DNA from: Papilionanthe hookeriana x Papilionanthe teres
Taxonomy: Eukaryota; Streptophyta; Magnoliopsida; Asparagales; Orchidaceae
Reading direction: 5' to 3'
Assembly: GCA_022702705.1 (NCBI GenBank)
Contig: CM040427.1
Span: forward strand, 19,615,625 to 19,679,624
DNA: 64,000 nucleotides
In this document: positions 10,625 through 22,545 of the stretch, in pieces
Numbering within the stretch: the first letter of the stretch is position 1
Layout of the letters: each line of letters begins with the position of its first letter
Made by a program: the position numbers and the translations under genes
Notes under the pieces: generated by a model
The model's database searches: none
Seen by the model: the letters and a program-made list of their open reading frames with translations, nothing else
Told to the model about the DNA's origin: nothing

Positions 10625-11267
10625 TACCTCTGCTCCTCGGGGATGGTCTTCGTCGGGACACCCTCCGGGGTTGCTTCTGCAACAAGGTTATGCATTACTG
10701 GTGGCTTTATCTGGTGGCGTGGTAGCCTTTCTTCTTCTGATCTTCTTGAGATTTCCCTGGTCTCTTCTGTTATCCTAGGAGCTGGCCCTCTTTCTTCAGG
10801 TTCCTGGTGAACCGGCGTCCTTGAAGTATATGCACTAGCAGTAGCAACTGCCTCGTCGCGCTGGTCCGTTGCTAGTTTAGTTAACATCTTGGGGATACGG
10901 CGATTTTTATTTCTTCGCTGAGTTGCTGTGAGAGTAGCTCTTCGTACTTCCTGAATTTACGTAGGCGCGGCGCCGACAAGCTCGCGCCTGCGCCGTAGCA
11001 ACTACAGACTTGATTCTCTTGTCTTCTTCAGTGTTTGTTTTCCTTTTCTTGCTGCCGGGTTGGTGGCTTGGGCCACCCATTTTCATTACTTGTCCGATCG
11101 GGCGGTTCCTCTCGGTCAGCCGGGACCCGGTCACTTTCCTCGTATTGCGAGCCTGCCGGTGCGAAATCCGAGTCAATCTCCATTATCGCTCCATCTTTCA
11201 CCCTCTTTTCATCGAGTGCAAGGCTTACGCCATTTCTAAAGTTCAGGACCAACCGCCCGTTCGACAT
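10625..11267 (-). pseudogene. ORF downstream of integrase, unknown
   Basis: The reading starts with MSNGRLVLNFRNGVSLALDE at 11267 and is open to 11028. It then continues only through other frames at 11176-10907 (a basic segment with KKRKTNTEEDKR) and 10887-10621 (acidic, Pro/Glu-rich). It is hydrophilic with no recognised domain. It lies about 300 bp after the integrase stop, still inside the element, and the Athila insertion truncates whatever followed. The interval 11268-11566 is purine/AT-rich and shows no gene. It may be a third ORF of this family, or only transcribed 3' sequence that happens to be open. Confidence 0.35.
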
Positions 11268-11566
11268 TTCCCTGCGAAAAGATAAGGAAAAGGATCAGGG
11301 GCTGTACTAAGAACAAGAACATTAAGAAATGTTTATTAAAGACAGAGTTTTTTTTTATTATTCGTTTTATATTTTTAAATTCAACAGGAATGAAGTGGGA
11401 AAAGATTGGGAAAAAGATTTTGATTTGGAAGAGAGAACAAGGAAAACTTTATTATCATGATTTTATTTATTTTAGCACATTTTTTATTATTTTTGGGTTC
11501 GGACCCAGTCATAGGTAATTACTTCGCCCGTGCTTCTAGGGATGAAGAATTCATTCCTTCGAAACA

Positions 11567-12770
11567 TCAGGTAGAGTAATACTTCTTCAAGTATCGTCCG
11601 TTGATCGGAAGCATATGTCTTTCTCCTTGGCAATTCACAAGCCGGTAGGAGCCTCCTGAGTAGACTGCCTCAACCACAAACGGTCCTTCCCAAGTGGGTT
11701 CAAATTTTCCTCCTATCTTGCGGTGTGCAAGAATAGGTCTTTTGAGAACGAGAACTAAGTCACCAACTTTGAAGGTTCTTGGGCGGACTAATCTGTCATG
11801 GGCTTGAACCATCTTAGCTTGGTATAATTCTAAATTCTGCTGCGCTGCAAGTCTTTTCCCTTCTAGGCTTTCTAATTCCTCTAGTCGTAATTTGGCATTC
11901 TCTTCTGTCGTGATTTTGTTTGCAATCGCAATTACGAGCGAAGGAAGCTCGGACCTCTAAGGGTAACACTTGCCTCGGACCCATACACCGGAGCGTAAGG
12001 TGTAGCTTGAGTAGGAGTTCGAAGGTTGTACGGTAGGCCCATAAGGCTTCTAATAACTTCTCGTGCCAATTTCTCTTATTATCGTCCAAAGTTTTCTTTA
12101 AAATTTGAACGAGAGTTTTATTAAAAGCCTCGACGTAGGCCGTTTGCTCTTGGATAGTAAATTGTTGAATACCGCCAGTCGATTCCATGTCTCCTGACAA
12201 AATTGTTGATTTACGTGCTTCTGAATGCTGACCCATTATCTGAGATGATCCTGCGTGGCACTCCAAAACGGTAGACAACTTGGTTCTTGAAAAACTGTAG
12301 CACGTGGTGTGCTTTCACTTCTTTGAGTGGAACTGCCTCTGCTCACATGGAAAAGTAATCTATAGCCGCAAGAATGAAGCGATGTCCTTTTGAAGATGGT
12401 GGTTCTATTGGACCCACTATATCTGTGCCCCAACATTCAAATGGCCACGACACAATTGTCGGATGTAGCACATTTGGAGGTTGGTGTAGAACCACTCCGT
12501 GCACTTGGCATTGGTGACAGCTCTTGGTGATTTTCATGCAGTCGGTCATCATCGAGGGCCAGTAGTACCCTGGTCTTTTAATTTTCATTTTCATCTTCGG
12601 ACCCGACCGGTGAGCGCCACAGAGTCCTGAATGCACCTCTTTAACAATTTCACGGGCCTCAGACCCGCTTAGGCATCTTAGCCACATCCGATCGAAAGAC
12701 CTTCCGTATAACGTGTTGTTTATTAATGCGTAGGACGAGTTCTTTTCTTGATCCGATGGGCTAACGACTC
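11567..12770 (-). pseudogene. Integrase of Tat-like element 2
   Basis: Zinc-binding N-terminus with VHSGLCGAHRSGP, GYYWPSMMTDC and CHQCQVHG (about 12500-12640), first catalytic Asp in WGTDIVGPI, then a frame change. The second Asp is in SDNGSAF (about 12225-12240, in a different frame from its neighbours) and the Glu in YVEAFNKTL (about 12110-12140). The C-terminal domain 11812-11567 has KVGDLVLVLKRP and PTWEGPFVV. The layout is complete in order but needs at least three frame changes, so no active integrase can be made. It follows the second RNase H through a Lys-rich linker. Confidence 0.9.
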
Positions 12771-12949
12771 TATCTTCCGGTAGTTTTCCTGTTTGCGGGT
12801 AGTTCATCGATGGCACGTCGCCGATCTTCGTGTTTTTCGTCACTTCTTCATATCGATTCTTTTTCTTTTTCGATTTTTGTATTGTGTCTATGTCGAGCTG
12901 TGATAGGACCTGACGTCCGTAAACTGACACTTCCACTGATTCATCTTGC

Positions 12950-13400
12950 AAGCAGGCAAATTCTTTTGCGAGGCGAGCTAACGCATCTGCTAAAGTGTTT
13001 TCTTTTCTGGGAATTTTGTAGATTGTCACATTCGAAATCTGTTCCAACAATTGTATGGCATACTGGAAGTATTGCTTGAGTCTTGGCTTTAAAATTCTGT
13101 ACTGTCCGGCGATCTGTTGAATGATTAACTGTGAATCCCCGTAGATGTTGATGTTTGTTATCCCCATTTGAATAGTTAATTCCAGTCCTGTTATGAGGGC
13201 TTCGTATTCTGCTTCATTATTTGTACACGGCTCTGTCAAGTGGTAGGAGTATCTTAACATCCCCCGCTCCGGTGTTATAAAGATTAGTCCGATTCCCGCC
13301 TTACGGGCACTATCACTTGCGATTCTTCATCTTTGTGTGCTGAAGATGCTCCGTCGAAATATAATTCCCAACGTTGATCATCGGGGTCTTCTAAACTCAT
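12950..13400 (-). pseudogene. Second (archaeal-type) RNase H of element 2
   Basis: Starts near MSLEDPDDQRWELYFDGASS at 13400, where YFDGA carries the first catalytic Asp. After one frameshift near 13300 it continues with KAGIGLIFITPE, EPCTNNEAEYEALITGLEL (second acidic residue), NIYGDSQLIIQQIAGQY (third) and ENTLADALARLAKEF. This domain lies after the standard RT-linked RNase H and before integrase, the dual arrangement known in Tat/Ogre elements. It would remove RNA from the RNA/DNA hybrid. The same domain occurs at 61805 in the host element. Confidence 0.85.
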
Positions 13401-13406
13401 TATTTG

Positions 13407-15024
13407 TTAATCTGGCAAGTCGTCATTGAGAGGAGATTCTGCCGGCAAAGGGTGTGCTGCAAGGAAGTCTGCTAGGACTTGTCCCTTTACGGCACGAAGA
13501 GGCACGAAAGTTATATCGAATTGCAATAATATCATTGACCACCTGGCAAGTCTGCCGGAAAACGTTGGACGGGTCATCAAGTATTGCAATGGATTAAATT
13601 TCGAGATCAGGTTGACCTTATGAGAAAGCATGTAATGCCTGAGCTTTTGAGCGGCGAAGATCAGGGCCAAACAGTGCTTTTCAATTGCGGGATACTTCAT
13701 TTCCGTCGGAAGTAAACGACGGCTTAGGTAGTAAAGAGCATTTTCTTTACCCTCATCATTGACACAGGCTAACGAGGCTCCGAGAGAGTCGTCTAAAACC
13801 GCGGTATAAAGTATCGGCGGTCTACTCGAGACCTGGGTCGCTAAGACAGGAGGTGCCATTAAATATTGTTTAATCTCCTCGAAGGATTTCTGGTATTTCT
13901 CTTCCCAAATAAATTTGGCGTCCTTTTTAACTAATGCCGAGAAAGGCTGACACCTACCTGACAAGTTTGAGATAAAGCGTCGAAGATATGCCAGCTTCCC
14001 TTGAAAAGATCGTAGTTGTTTTAAGGTTTTGGGAGGCGGCATTTCTAAGATAGCTTTTATCTTTTCCGGATCGATTTCAATTCGACGATGTCGGACAACG
14101 AATCCTAAGAATTTCCCGGAGGTGACGCCGAAGGCGCATTTTAAGGGATTCATCTTAAGGTTAAATTGTCTTAATCGTTCGAAAACAATTCTCAAATCAT
14201 ACGAGTGGTTTTCCTTTACTTTGCTTTTGATGACCACATCATCCACGTAGCATTCGACTTGATTTTGGATGAGATCATCAAAAATTCTTGTCATTGCTCT
14301 CCGGTAGGTTGCTCCTGCGTTCTTCGATCCGAATGGCATCACCGTGTAGCAATATACTCGATCGGCGTTACGAATGCCGTAAGTTTTTCATCTTTTGGAG
14401 CCAATTTTATCTGGTTGTATCCTGAAGATCCATCCATGAATGAGAATATTTCATGTGTTGAAGCAATATCGATCATTAATTCTGGGATCGGTAGAGGGAA
14501 TTCATCTTTTGGACATGCCTTGTTTAAATCTCTGAAATCCACACAAATTCGATCCGACCATTCTTCTTCTCGATCGGTACCACATTGGATAACCAAGTTG
14601 GGTATTGTTCTTCACGGACAAATTTAGCGTCTATTAGCTTTTTAACTTCAGCTATGACTTGTTGTTCAATTTCTAGACGCATTCTTCTAGAACCTTGTCT
14701 GACTAGAACAGAAGCAGGATCCACTCCTAGCTTATGGACTGCGACCTCTGGAGCTAATCCTGGCATCTCATCGTAGTTCCAAGCAAAATAGTCTTTAAAT
14801 TCCATTAATAACTTGATTATTTCTTCGGAGTCTCCTTTATTGAGTAAGGAGCTAACAAAGGTAGGTCTAGGCTCTTCGCTAGTACCTAAGTTAACTTCCG
14901 TTAACTCATCTATTGTAGATTTGATCTCTTCTTCGAACTCTGGTGGAGCGTTTCCAATTTGTAAATCTTCAAGTTCTTCTGTAGCTTCCATGCAGTCTTC
15001 ATTAGACTTGCAAGTGACAACCAT
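13407..15024 (-). pseudogene. Reverse transcriptase and first RNase H of element 2
   Basis: The N-terminal part is open at 15024-14524 (FAWNYDEMPGLAPEVAVHKL, YPTWLSNVVPIEKKNGR). A frameshift near 14560 leads to 14596-14339 (VDFRDLNKACPKDEFPLPIP, FMDGSSGYNQI), and a second near 14342 to 14342-13407 (MPFGSKNAGATYRRAM and the catalytic box YVDDVV). The thumb and connection follow, then RNase H with LDDSLGASLACV, ALYYLSRRLL and VKGQVLADFLAAHP. Only two frame breaks separate the three parts, so decay is modest compared with the host element. Confidence 0.9.
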
Positions 15025-15123
15025 GCAAAATTCAGTATCGTCAACTGATCCTACTATGCCGAATCCGAGACCATGCCTTGAATTGGGTGGACGACCGGAG
15101 TTATTCCATAATTTTTCAAAATG

Positions 15124-15477
15124 TTATGATTGACCTTTTGTCCATTGTTGAGGTAAGAAACCACGCTGAATTAAATTTTGAACACAGGGAGAGTACCACT
15201 CAAAAGGTAATTCCATTAATTCTGATGAAGTATCATCTTCAAATTGTACATTATTTTCAGTTTTGGAGGAAGGAGCACCACGGTAGAATTTGATGGGCTT
15301 TGCACCGCCGCTACGTACCTCTTTGACCACCATACCCTCGATCTTATTAGAATGGATCGGGGTCGGGGTCATAGTATGTACATAGTGGTTAATCTTCTCG
15401 TACATCGATTTATATTCCTCGTTCTTTTCATCTTCGAGAGAGATCCTGAATTGCGGCTTCTTCCGACTTATTGTCAC
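15124..15477 (-). pseudogene. Protease-RT linker of element 2
   Basis: A 117-aa open segment without a recognised enzyme domain, containing EDEKNEEYKSMYEKINHYVH and MVVKEVRSGGAKPIKFYRG. It is useful as a landmark because the same motif (MYEKFNHY, LVVKEVYGD) resumes in the host element at 59835, directly after the solo LTR. It sits between the protease and the RT N-terminus and is presumably part of the polyprotein. The stop at 15124 breaks the frame to RT. Confidence 0.7.
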
Positions 15478-15622
15478 TGCTTCTCGCTTGATTTCTTTTT
15501 CTTCTTCAAAACTATCTTCCCAATCAACATTGACGGTTGGTTTCCTCTGTCCAACTGTCTTAACGTCTCTGCCACGACCTCGTCCCCGGCCTCGACCTCT
15601 GATGCGAGTTGTGGAGAAACCT

Positions 15623-16516
15623 TCACCATCTCGCCGTAAGGGAGTGGTGAGTGACTCGTTGGACTAGAACTTCAGGTTCTTCGTCATCCCGAACTTCCTT
15701 TGCTTCATTTGTTATGGTATCTCTGGAGAAGATTGTTTTCTTCGGAGGTGCATAATAAGCTGCATCTTCATGGATTCCAATTTCATGTATGGAGAATGGT
15801 TGTAAGTCACCTTTGATGCACTGTTCCCCTCCATCGTAGTATTTGATGCACTGATGTAGAGACGATGGTACCATCCGGTTCTCATGTATCCATGGTTGGC
15901 CCAGTAGAGAATTGAATGACGTTTCTGAATCAATTATGTGAAATTTGGCGGTTGTCTTTGCTAAGTCACCGGTCTTCATTAGCAGTATTATTGAGCTGAG
16001 GGCTCTTTCTCCTTTCTGGTTGAATCCTCCTAATAACATTTTATCCGCTTTGAGCTCGCGAGCATCAATTTCCAAGTATGCTAGCGTTCAAAGATTCATT
16101 ATATTGATTGATGCTCCTGGATCCACCAATACTCTGGAGAGTGTAAACTTCCCAATTGTAACTGAAATGTACAACAGTCGGTTGTGGTCTGCTGTCCCAA
16201 GTAGTAGGTCATTGTCCGTGAAGGTGACACCTCGTTGTTCCTTTAACGAGCAAACCTCATCTAAGGAATCTCCGGTCATTTGAGCTAAGCAAATTTCCGG
16301 ATCAAGTAAGGCCTTGATCAGAGCTTCTCTCATCTCCTTTGATAAGATGAGAGCGTCATAGATGCTCAGTTTGGCTGGTAGTTTCCTAAGATGGGCTAGC
16401 ACGTTGTAGTCCACTTTGTTTTCATGTGTCTCATTTTCTTCCCGAATGGGTATTTCTTCTGCCGGGGTTGATTCTTCCTGAACAACCACCTGCTTTCCTT
16501 TGTCTTTTGGACCCAT
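15623..16516 (-). pseudogene. Aspartic protease of element 2, one in-frame stop
   Basis: The first segment 16516-16088 contains KVDYNVLAHLRKLPAKLSIY, then RGVTFTDNDLLLG and the active-site stretch VLVDPGASINIMNL, with the catalytic Asp in DPGAS. A TGA codon at 16090-16088 interrupts, and the same frame continues with TLAYLEIDARELKADKMLL, a flap-like TTAKFHIIDSETSFNSLLG and PWIHE to 15623. The single in-frame stop is the only lesion I see in the domain. The enzyme would process Gag-Pol. The host element has lost this whole region. Confidence 0.85.
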
Positions 16517-16542
16517 TTTCAGAGGTAGAACTCTTCCACTTC

Positions 16543-19010
16543 TTAAGTTGACTTCGTAATTTCTTCGAATCTAATATTGAGTTTGTCGATGTCTCCTTCG
16601 AATTGGAATGACGAGTTCTTCCGGATTAGCTTCGAGTCCGAAGGCTCTAACTCTATTGTGATCGGAGCTCCTCGAAACTCGCAAATAGATTCGTTGCTTG
16701 TTGAACTCTCGTAGCCTCCTTGGTGGATGTCTTCTTTGTCATTGTGATCGTCGAGATTGTGTATGATTTGAGAATTGTTATTTGTATTGTAATCGACGTC
16801 CGGATTAGGTTGATTGTCGCTAGTTACGTAATCGTTAGAAACAGTCAAAACGTAGCTAATGCCATAACCCTTATCATTATAAGATCCCACCGGAGTGAGC
16901 AGATAATCATACAGAGTCAGAGGTTCGAGGGATTTCTCCCCCGAATCGGAAACAACTATCCTAGGATAAGCGGCCCCTAGTCTAGCCTTGGGAGCCTCGG
17001 TCTTCTCTTCTTCGTCAATTTTCTTCTTTTCTTCAGTCGTCTCTTGTTGAGGTGGTTCTTCTATCGCAAGTGATAGTGCCGACTTGACAGGTTTCGAACT
17101 CTGAATTGTGGCTCGAACCGAAGTGGTTTGGATGCGATCTAAAATCTTCTTCGAAGACTTTGTCCAAGCGGTAGTCCATCCATCCTCAGTCGCATAGGGA
17201 TCTATCGGAACATTGAGATCCGTTGAGATAACATTGACGGAACCTCCTTTCTCGGGTTCCTTCATGTATTCCTTTGGGATTGTTATGTTCCCTTTTCGAA
17301 GATTGTCGTTGAGCCAACTTTTGAAGGTAATACAATCTTCTATCTTGTGTCCAAGCATCCGGTGGTAAGGGCAAAAGTTGGGATCTCCTTTCTTGTCGAC
17401 TTCTTCTGGTCTCTTGGGCTCTGGCAGTTGGAAATCTGGAGTCTTCATCAGACTGCGAAACAATTTCGGCACTGCCTCATTCTTGAACGGATACTCCCTG
17501 CTCAGAAGCTCCCTCAATGTACGTTGTGGATGAGGCGGTTGTTCATACTGTTGAGATGACTGATAGCTGGGTCGGGGTTGCTGGTAATTCTGTTGAGGTT
17601 GCTGCGACCGTTCTGACGGTATTTGTATTGGCTGCTTGCCTTTATCGAATGCTGCAACGATCCCAGACTTCTTTTCAAAAGTTTTCACGGGTTTCTGTTT
17701 ATCTGTTTTATCGATGAAACTTTATTTCTTCGCCTCCTCTTGCAAGCTTCCAGCCTTGCTTAACAACTTCTCAAAAGTCTTAATAGTATATCCCTTGAGG
17801 AGAAGTGCTATCGGGCCATGAATGCTCTTAAGTAAAATGCCGACTGCATGCTGTTCTTGTAGTTGTGGCTCACACTTCATACTTAGATTCCTCCATTGAA
17901 GTATGTAATCCACCAAAGTTTCGTTCGGCTTCTGCTTCACTACCACTAAATCACCTATAGTGATGTGGTGCTGAGCTCCGGCAAATCGCTTGATGAAGAG
18001 GTTCTCTAATTCTGAAAATGTCTTCACCGAACCGTTTGGTAATTCCGCATACCAATCAAAGGCGATCCACGATAGACTGCTGAAAAATTGTCCGAAGAGT
18101 AAAGCATCACTTCCGCCGGCATTGCAATAAGCGGCACGAAAATGTGCAACATGCTCGCCGAGGGTTTCCGGTTCCATCAAAGGTCTTGAACGAGAGGTGG
18201 TACAAAGCCTTTCGGATATTGGATAACGTCGAATTCTTCGGGGTAAGGTCTACCCGTCCGAATGGATGTCCCGCTCTTTGATTGTGCCAAGGCTTCTCGC
18301 ACTCGTTGTTCCACCATGCTCTTGATATCCTTTTACGGAATCATGTTACAGGTAGAATCTTTCTTTGGTCGATCGTCTCCGTTAACGGATGTAATCTCTT
18401 TTCCTCCGTCTGTAATATGAATAACTTCTGGAGGCATTTCTCTTGGGGGTTGAACTTGACTCTGAAGAGTGGCTAGGGCTGCAGCCATCTCTTCCATTCT
18501 TTTCGCCAATTGAGAGATTGTATCTTCTTTTTCTCGAATTTGTGCTCTTAATGCTTCCGGTTCATCTCTTTCCACAGCTGCCGGAGCACCTTGCGAAGCT
18601 GACGATGCTCGTGTTTCAACCATGTTAATTTCTGCATATTCATCATCCATGAATTCTGACGAGTTGACTTCATCTCCGAATTTTTCTTCTCTTTCTCTTG
18701 CTAATAGCTGAATATCAGTTGTTAGCTTTTTCATAGCGTCTTCCAATGGTCTTTTTTGTGTGGTTTCGCAGTTATCATGCGATGGCTGTCGGGTTTCCTT
18801 TTTGGGAGTCCCCTTCATTGCAGTGGCGCTTTCTTCAGACTCGAGTCTCCTGACGAGACTTTCCTTCTCAGGTCGATGTTTCGATCTTAATTGGCCGGTA
18901 GTGGGACGCCATACCATCCTTCTAGCAGCAGAAGGCCTAGGACCGGATGGTATGTCGGCTGAATGCTGGAAGGTGGTATCCTCCACGATGCCGTAAACCC
19001 GAAACAACAA
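16543..19010 (-). pseudogene. Gag of Tat-like element 2
   Basis: The frame is open from 19010 to 18333 and contains MVETRASSASQGAP at 18623, a likely Gag start, followed by a predicted coiled coil (EALRAQIREKEDTISQLAKR). The upstream part (KRPLEDAMKKLTTDIQLLA) is also conserved in the host, so the start may be further upstream. After a break, the capsid-like gag domain is at 18180-17722 (EHVAHFRAAYCNAGGSDALL, FDWYAELPNGS, RFAGAQHH). After another break, 17688-16543 holds a Gln/Pro-rich region and a C-x2-H-x4-H-x4-C knuckle (CPYHRMLGHKIEDC), then an acidic tail with PITIELEPSDS. Gag would assemble the particle. Frame breaks near 18181-18332 and 17689-17721 disable it. Confidence 0.85.
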
Positions 19011-19069
19011 CGAGGTGGACTAGACTTCATCTTCTTATTCGGCTCTTCTGCGGCGATAGCGAGTTCTAC

Positions 19070-19895
19070 TCATGGCCCAAGACGGGATTTGGCCGGCACC
19101 CGTCCTATCCTTCTTAAAATCTCCGATACGGGGCATTTCTCTTTCTTTGCTAACTTCTCGATCACGATCCGTAGTCGGGCAAATGGTGTAATCCTAGCCC
19201 TTTTCTTTTTGTTGTCGCTATAGTATGCGGGTCGAGGTAATGTAGAAGCAATCCTGCGGACATTTTCCTCATCAGCTGCGGCTGAAAGGGGATGGAATCT
19301 ACTTTCTTCCAAAAGGGGTGTATCTTCAAGCAATGGTATGTATTCAGGTAGTGGTGTGTACTCAGGGATTTCTTCTAAGAAGGCGACTTCAGCAGCTCTG
19401 GCCTTCCTGGCAATCTTCCTGCCTCTGTTTCTCCTCTGAGTCCGTGTTAGGGGTGGAACCCCTGAGCTGGACCCAATTTCAAAAATAGAAGGTCTTGCAC
19501 GGAAATCTGTACCCTCCATGGTAACATGCTCGTTATAAATTTGAACTTCCTTCCCCTTCAGTTTGGCGGGAGCTGGGGTAGGTGTAGAGACGACTAGACC
19601 AATGGGGGTAGAGATAACGGTCCTCCTATGGACAGTAGTATTCCTCTCAGCTGGAACCCTTTGCAGGGGAGGAAACTCTTGAGTTGACTTAAGGTTGAAC
19701 TCGATCAAAGGTCTTTCAGTTTCAGATACTTTGTCTGTTAGTGCGAAAAGGGTAACGTCAGTGATCTTGACATTTATGTTCTCGAATCCTTGTCAAAACC
19801 AGATGATCCCATTGTCGGGCAGCTCATCCTTGTAAACAGTGAAGTCCAGTCCATTGGTGAAGGAGAAAATCAGCTTTGGGGCTTCCATTTCTGCA
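19070..19895 (-). pseudogene. Upstream ORF1 of Tat-like element 2
   Basis: Starts at MEAPKLIFSFTNGLDF (19895), runs to an in-frame TGA at 19795-19793, and continues in the same frame to 19070 (RRIGRVPAKSRLGP). The product would be about 275 aa: an N-terminal part, a Pro/Thr-rich part, RARPSIFEIGSSSG followed by the basic TRTQRRNRGRKIARKARAAE, a repeated PEYTPLPEYIPLLEDTPLLE stretch, and a basic end. An extra ORF between PBS and gag is known for Ogre elements; its function is unknown. The host ORF at 33453 shares the start (LVFSYFQDL) and the PSIYEIGS plus basic cluster, so the frame is conserved between families. The basic segment could bind nucleic acid (inference). Confidence 0.65.
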
Positions 19896-20397
19896 AGGTA
19901 GATTATGATTGTCGATCCCGAGTTATGCTTCTTCTCATCGGGACGAAAAGAAAGGAATCGAAAAGAGTCCGAACACATTCTTGTTCATGTATTTATAAGA
20001 AGGAGTTATTTGTTAAAAGAGTCATTCATTAGAGGGTTTGTTTATTAGGAACGAAATGTTCAAAGGTGTAGAGAAGGTAAAGAATCTGATTCAGAATTGG
20101 AAGGGAAAAGAAAGTCTTATGCAAGACTTCTTGACTCGAAGGACCGCTCCTAAACTAACACCTATTGGGGGTCCACCCACCTCAGAAATGAGGTAAAAGG
20201 ATCTTGGAACCTCTCTGTTTAGAGGTGTCTAAACAGTGGCTCCTAAATCCGAGAGAATGTTGGCTATACTCGTTCAAGGTAGAAATGAACATAGTATTCC
20301 AACGGAAAGAAGGGTAGCTTAATCCATTAGGGACATGGATGCATTACCGATTTTTGAAAGCAGAACTATCTGATTAAAAATGGAGAGAGGACTTTTA
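19896..20397 (-). other. Untranslated leader of element 2 with hairpins
   Basis: Lies between PBS and ORF1. No gene is seen. It contains short inverted repeats: ACCTCA/TGAGGT at 20179-20194, ACCTCT/AGAGGT at 20209-20226 and, overlapping the last, GTTTAGA/TCTAAAC at 20217-20234. This is the position where packaging signals lie in retroelements, but nothing else supports that role. Confidence 0.5.
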
Positions 20398-20413
20398 CCC
20401 AGCGGAGTCGCCA
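20398..20413 (-). promoter_or_regulatory. Primer binding site of element 2
   Basis: The plus strand reads CCCAGCGGAGTCGCCA, ending in CCA like a tRNA 3' end, 5 bp from the LTR end at 20419. The host element has the matching TGGCGACTTTGCTGGGGA at 33222. Ogre/Tat elements are reported to use tRNA-Arg; that assignment here is from memory. Confidence 0.8.
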
Positions 20414-22545
20414 GAAGTTATCGGCATATTTTTAGGTTGAGTGTTGTATTTTTGAAAAGAGGTCGCCAACAGAAGTTGTCGGCGAATTTTAGATTTTAAT
20501 TTTAATTTAAATAAATATATATATATGATTTAGAAAGTAGTATTTAATTTTGAAAATAATTTTAAGATATGAAATCAAACCGACCTCACATCTCGAATAG
20601 TTTATATAAACGAGCGCCGCATCACAAACCATGTATTTATCCCGAAGAATAGACACACTGCTTAATGATGGGGCTCAGTTAAATAAACTAGGAGGTTTGT
20701 GACATCCGTTTGGTCTGCGAACCAATTTTATAAGCCGACAAGTTCCCCTGCTTAATATGAAAACATTAAACGGGGTTTATATTACTCGGGTTCTTAAAAT
20801 TCCCTATAAGGGTAAGCCCCTATAGTTAATTACATCTTAAGTGACGGGAATCACCTAAGAAAACTCTCGATAATAATCGGTAGTTCTGCTCTCAAGAATT
20901 TCAAAGTTTAAGTTTTCGAGGGATTGAATTTTGGAATTTCAATAGGGAATGGATCAAATTTGGAATATTTTATTTTGGGAATCCAAAGGAAGAAAGGTAG
21001 GAGAAATCACAGATTCAAAGCAAACTCCGGTAATTTCTTGACTATCCTATTGTTTGGCTTGAATTTAGGAAAGTCCTAATGTTTATTTAATGTTTTGATC
21101 TTGCCAATTTTAATTAATTAGGACTTAAATTTGAATGATAAAATCATACAAATAGCCTCGAAGATGTGAGCGTTTACGTCGTACCAAACGACTACCTCGG
21201 AGTCCTAAGACCGGTTAGGGCTTAATTTACATGACATGATCATGCAAATGTCTAACGAAGAGTTGAGGATTTATGTTGCACCAGGCAAACTACCTCGAAG
21301 TCCTATGGCTTGGTTATTTAATTCTAAGAAAGTTTTGCTGAAGTAGACTCAGGTTTTGCTGATGACGATGGTCGTGCTGCCCACCATGCTCCGAGCTCCT
21401 TATTATTGCAGAGGTTTAGTTTTAGAAGTCATAAATCAGGAGATGAGAGAAGTGTTCTGGTTTACATAAAATCTTAAAATCCAGGTGTTTTTTAATATTT
21501 TAATTAAACAAATCTTAAAGTTGATTATAACAACACCAGTTAAGATCCCACGGTTCCATCCTTCCGGCATCGTTATTTTTATCGGATTCACTTAGTCCAG
21601 ATGAATTTGCTAAACTCAGCTGAATGAGTTCCACACTTTCATTTAGACCGTGGGAAATCCCGTTAGCAACACGTAGGTTACATCATCCGAGGTATTCCCG
21701 ATCATCCAACAAGATGTTTTAATTTAGTTGTAGTTGTAGTTTTGTTGTTCGTTTGTGATTAAATTTTGAGTTGTTTTATATTTTGAAATGTTGTGGCGGT
21801 GAATTTTATCTTGTAATGACTTTTAATTTAGTTTTGGTTTCGGTTTTAGGGACTATCCTAAAGTTGTGGGTTTTCATGCAACGAGTTGTTTATCATGCAA
21901 GAAAAGTAAGTGCGATGCGATTAAATAAATTGCAATAAGGTAAATTGCAATAAAATAAAAGCGTACCTGGAGGGTCTTCCCGTCATCCCAAGCTGCACTT
22001 AAAACAAAATTAGAATATTTAAGCATTTAAAGCAAGTTCCTAGGTAAAGCAAAGGGAAGGGTTATGGTTTTCTACCAAGGTCCTACTCCTATAGCTAGTC
22101 ATCTCCTATGACGTCTAGGTGTCTGTATTTTGGTTTGAGGACCATTTCCTTCATCAAAGAACAATTAAGTTCAATTGTTCTTATAAACATCCTATCATAT
22201 CGAGGAATTGCTTAAGACGAATCTTAAACATCTTTTCAATATTTCTAGGATTATTTTAAGTCCAATAGAATTTAATTATACAAATGAATTAATCGTCCAG
22301 GAGTTCAAGTTTTGTTATCTTGCTCAGTGAACTAGGACATTTGAATATCCTATAAGTGAAGTAACACTTCACTTAACGCTCCGTTTAGGAGTTATGATAA
22401 CAAAAGCTTTCGAGGGCAAATTGATGTTCAAATGGTTTATGATTTAATTTAATCTCAGTTAATGGGTTTAAGTTTGGAATAGTGTTCAAGTTGCTTTATA
22501 TTTATTTTTGAATTTCTTTATGTCTTAGGTGATGTTATTTTTAAT

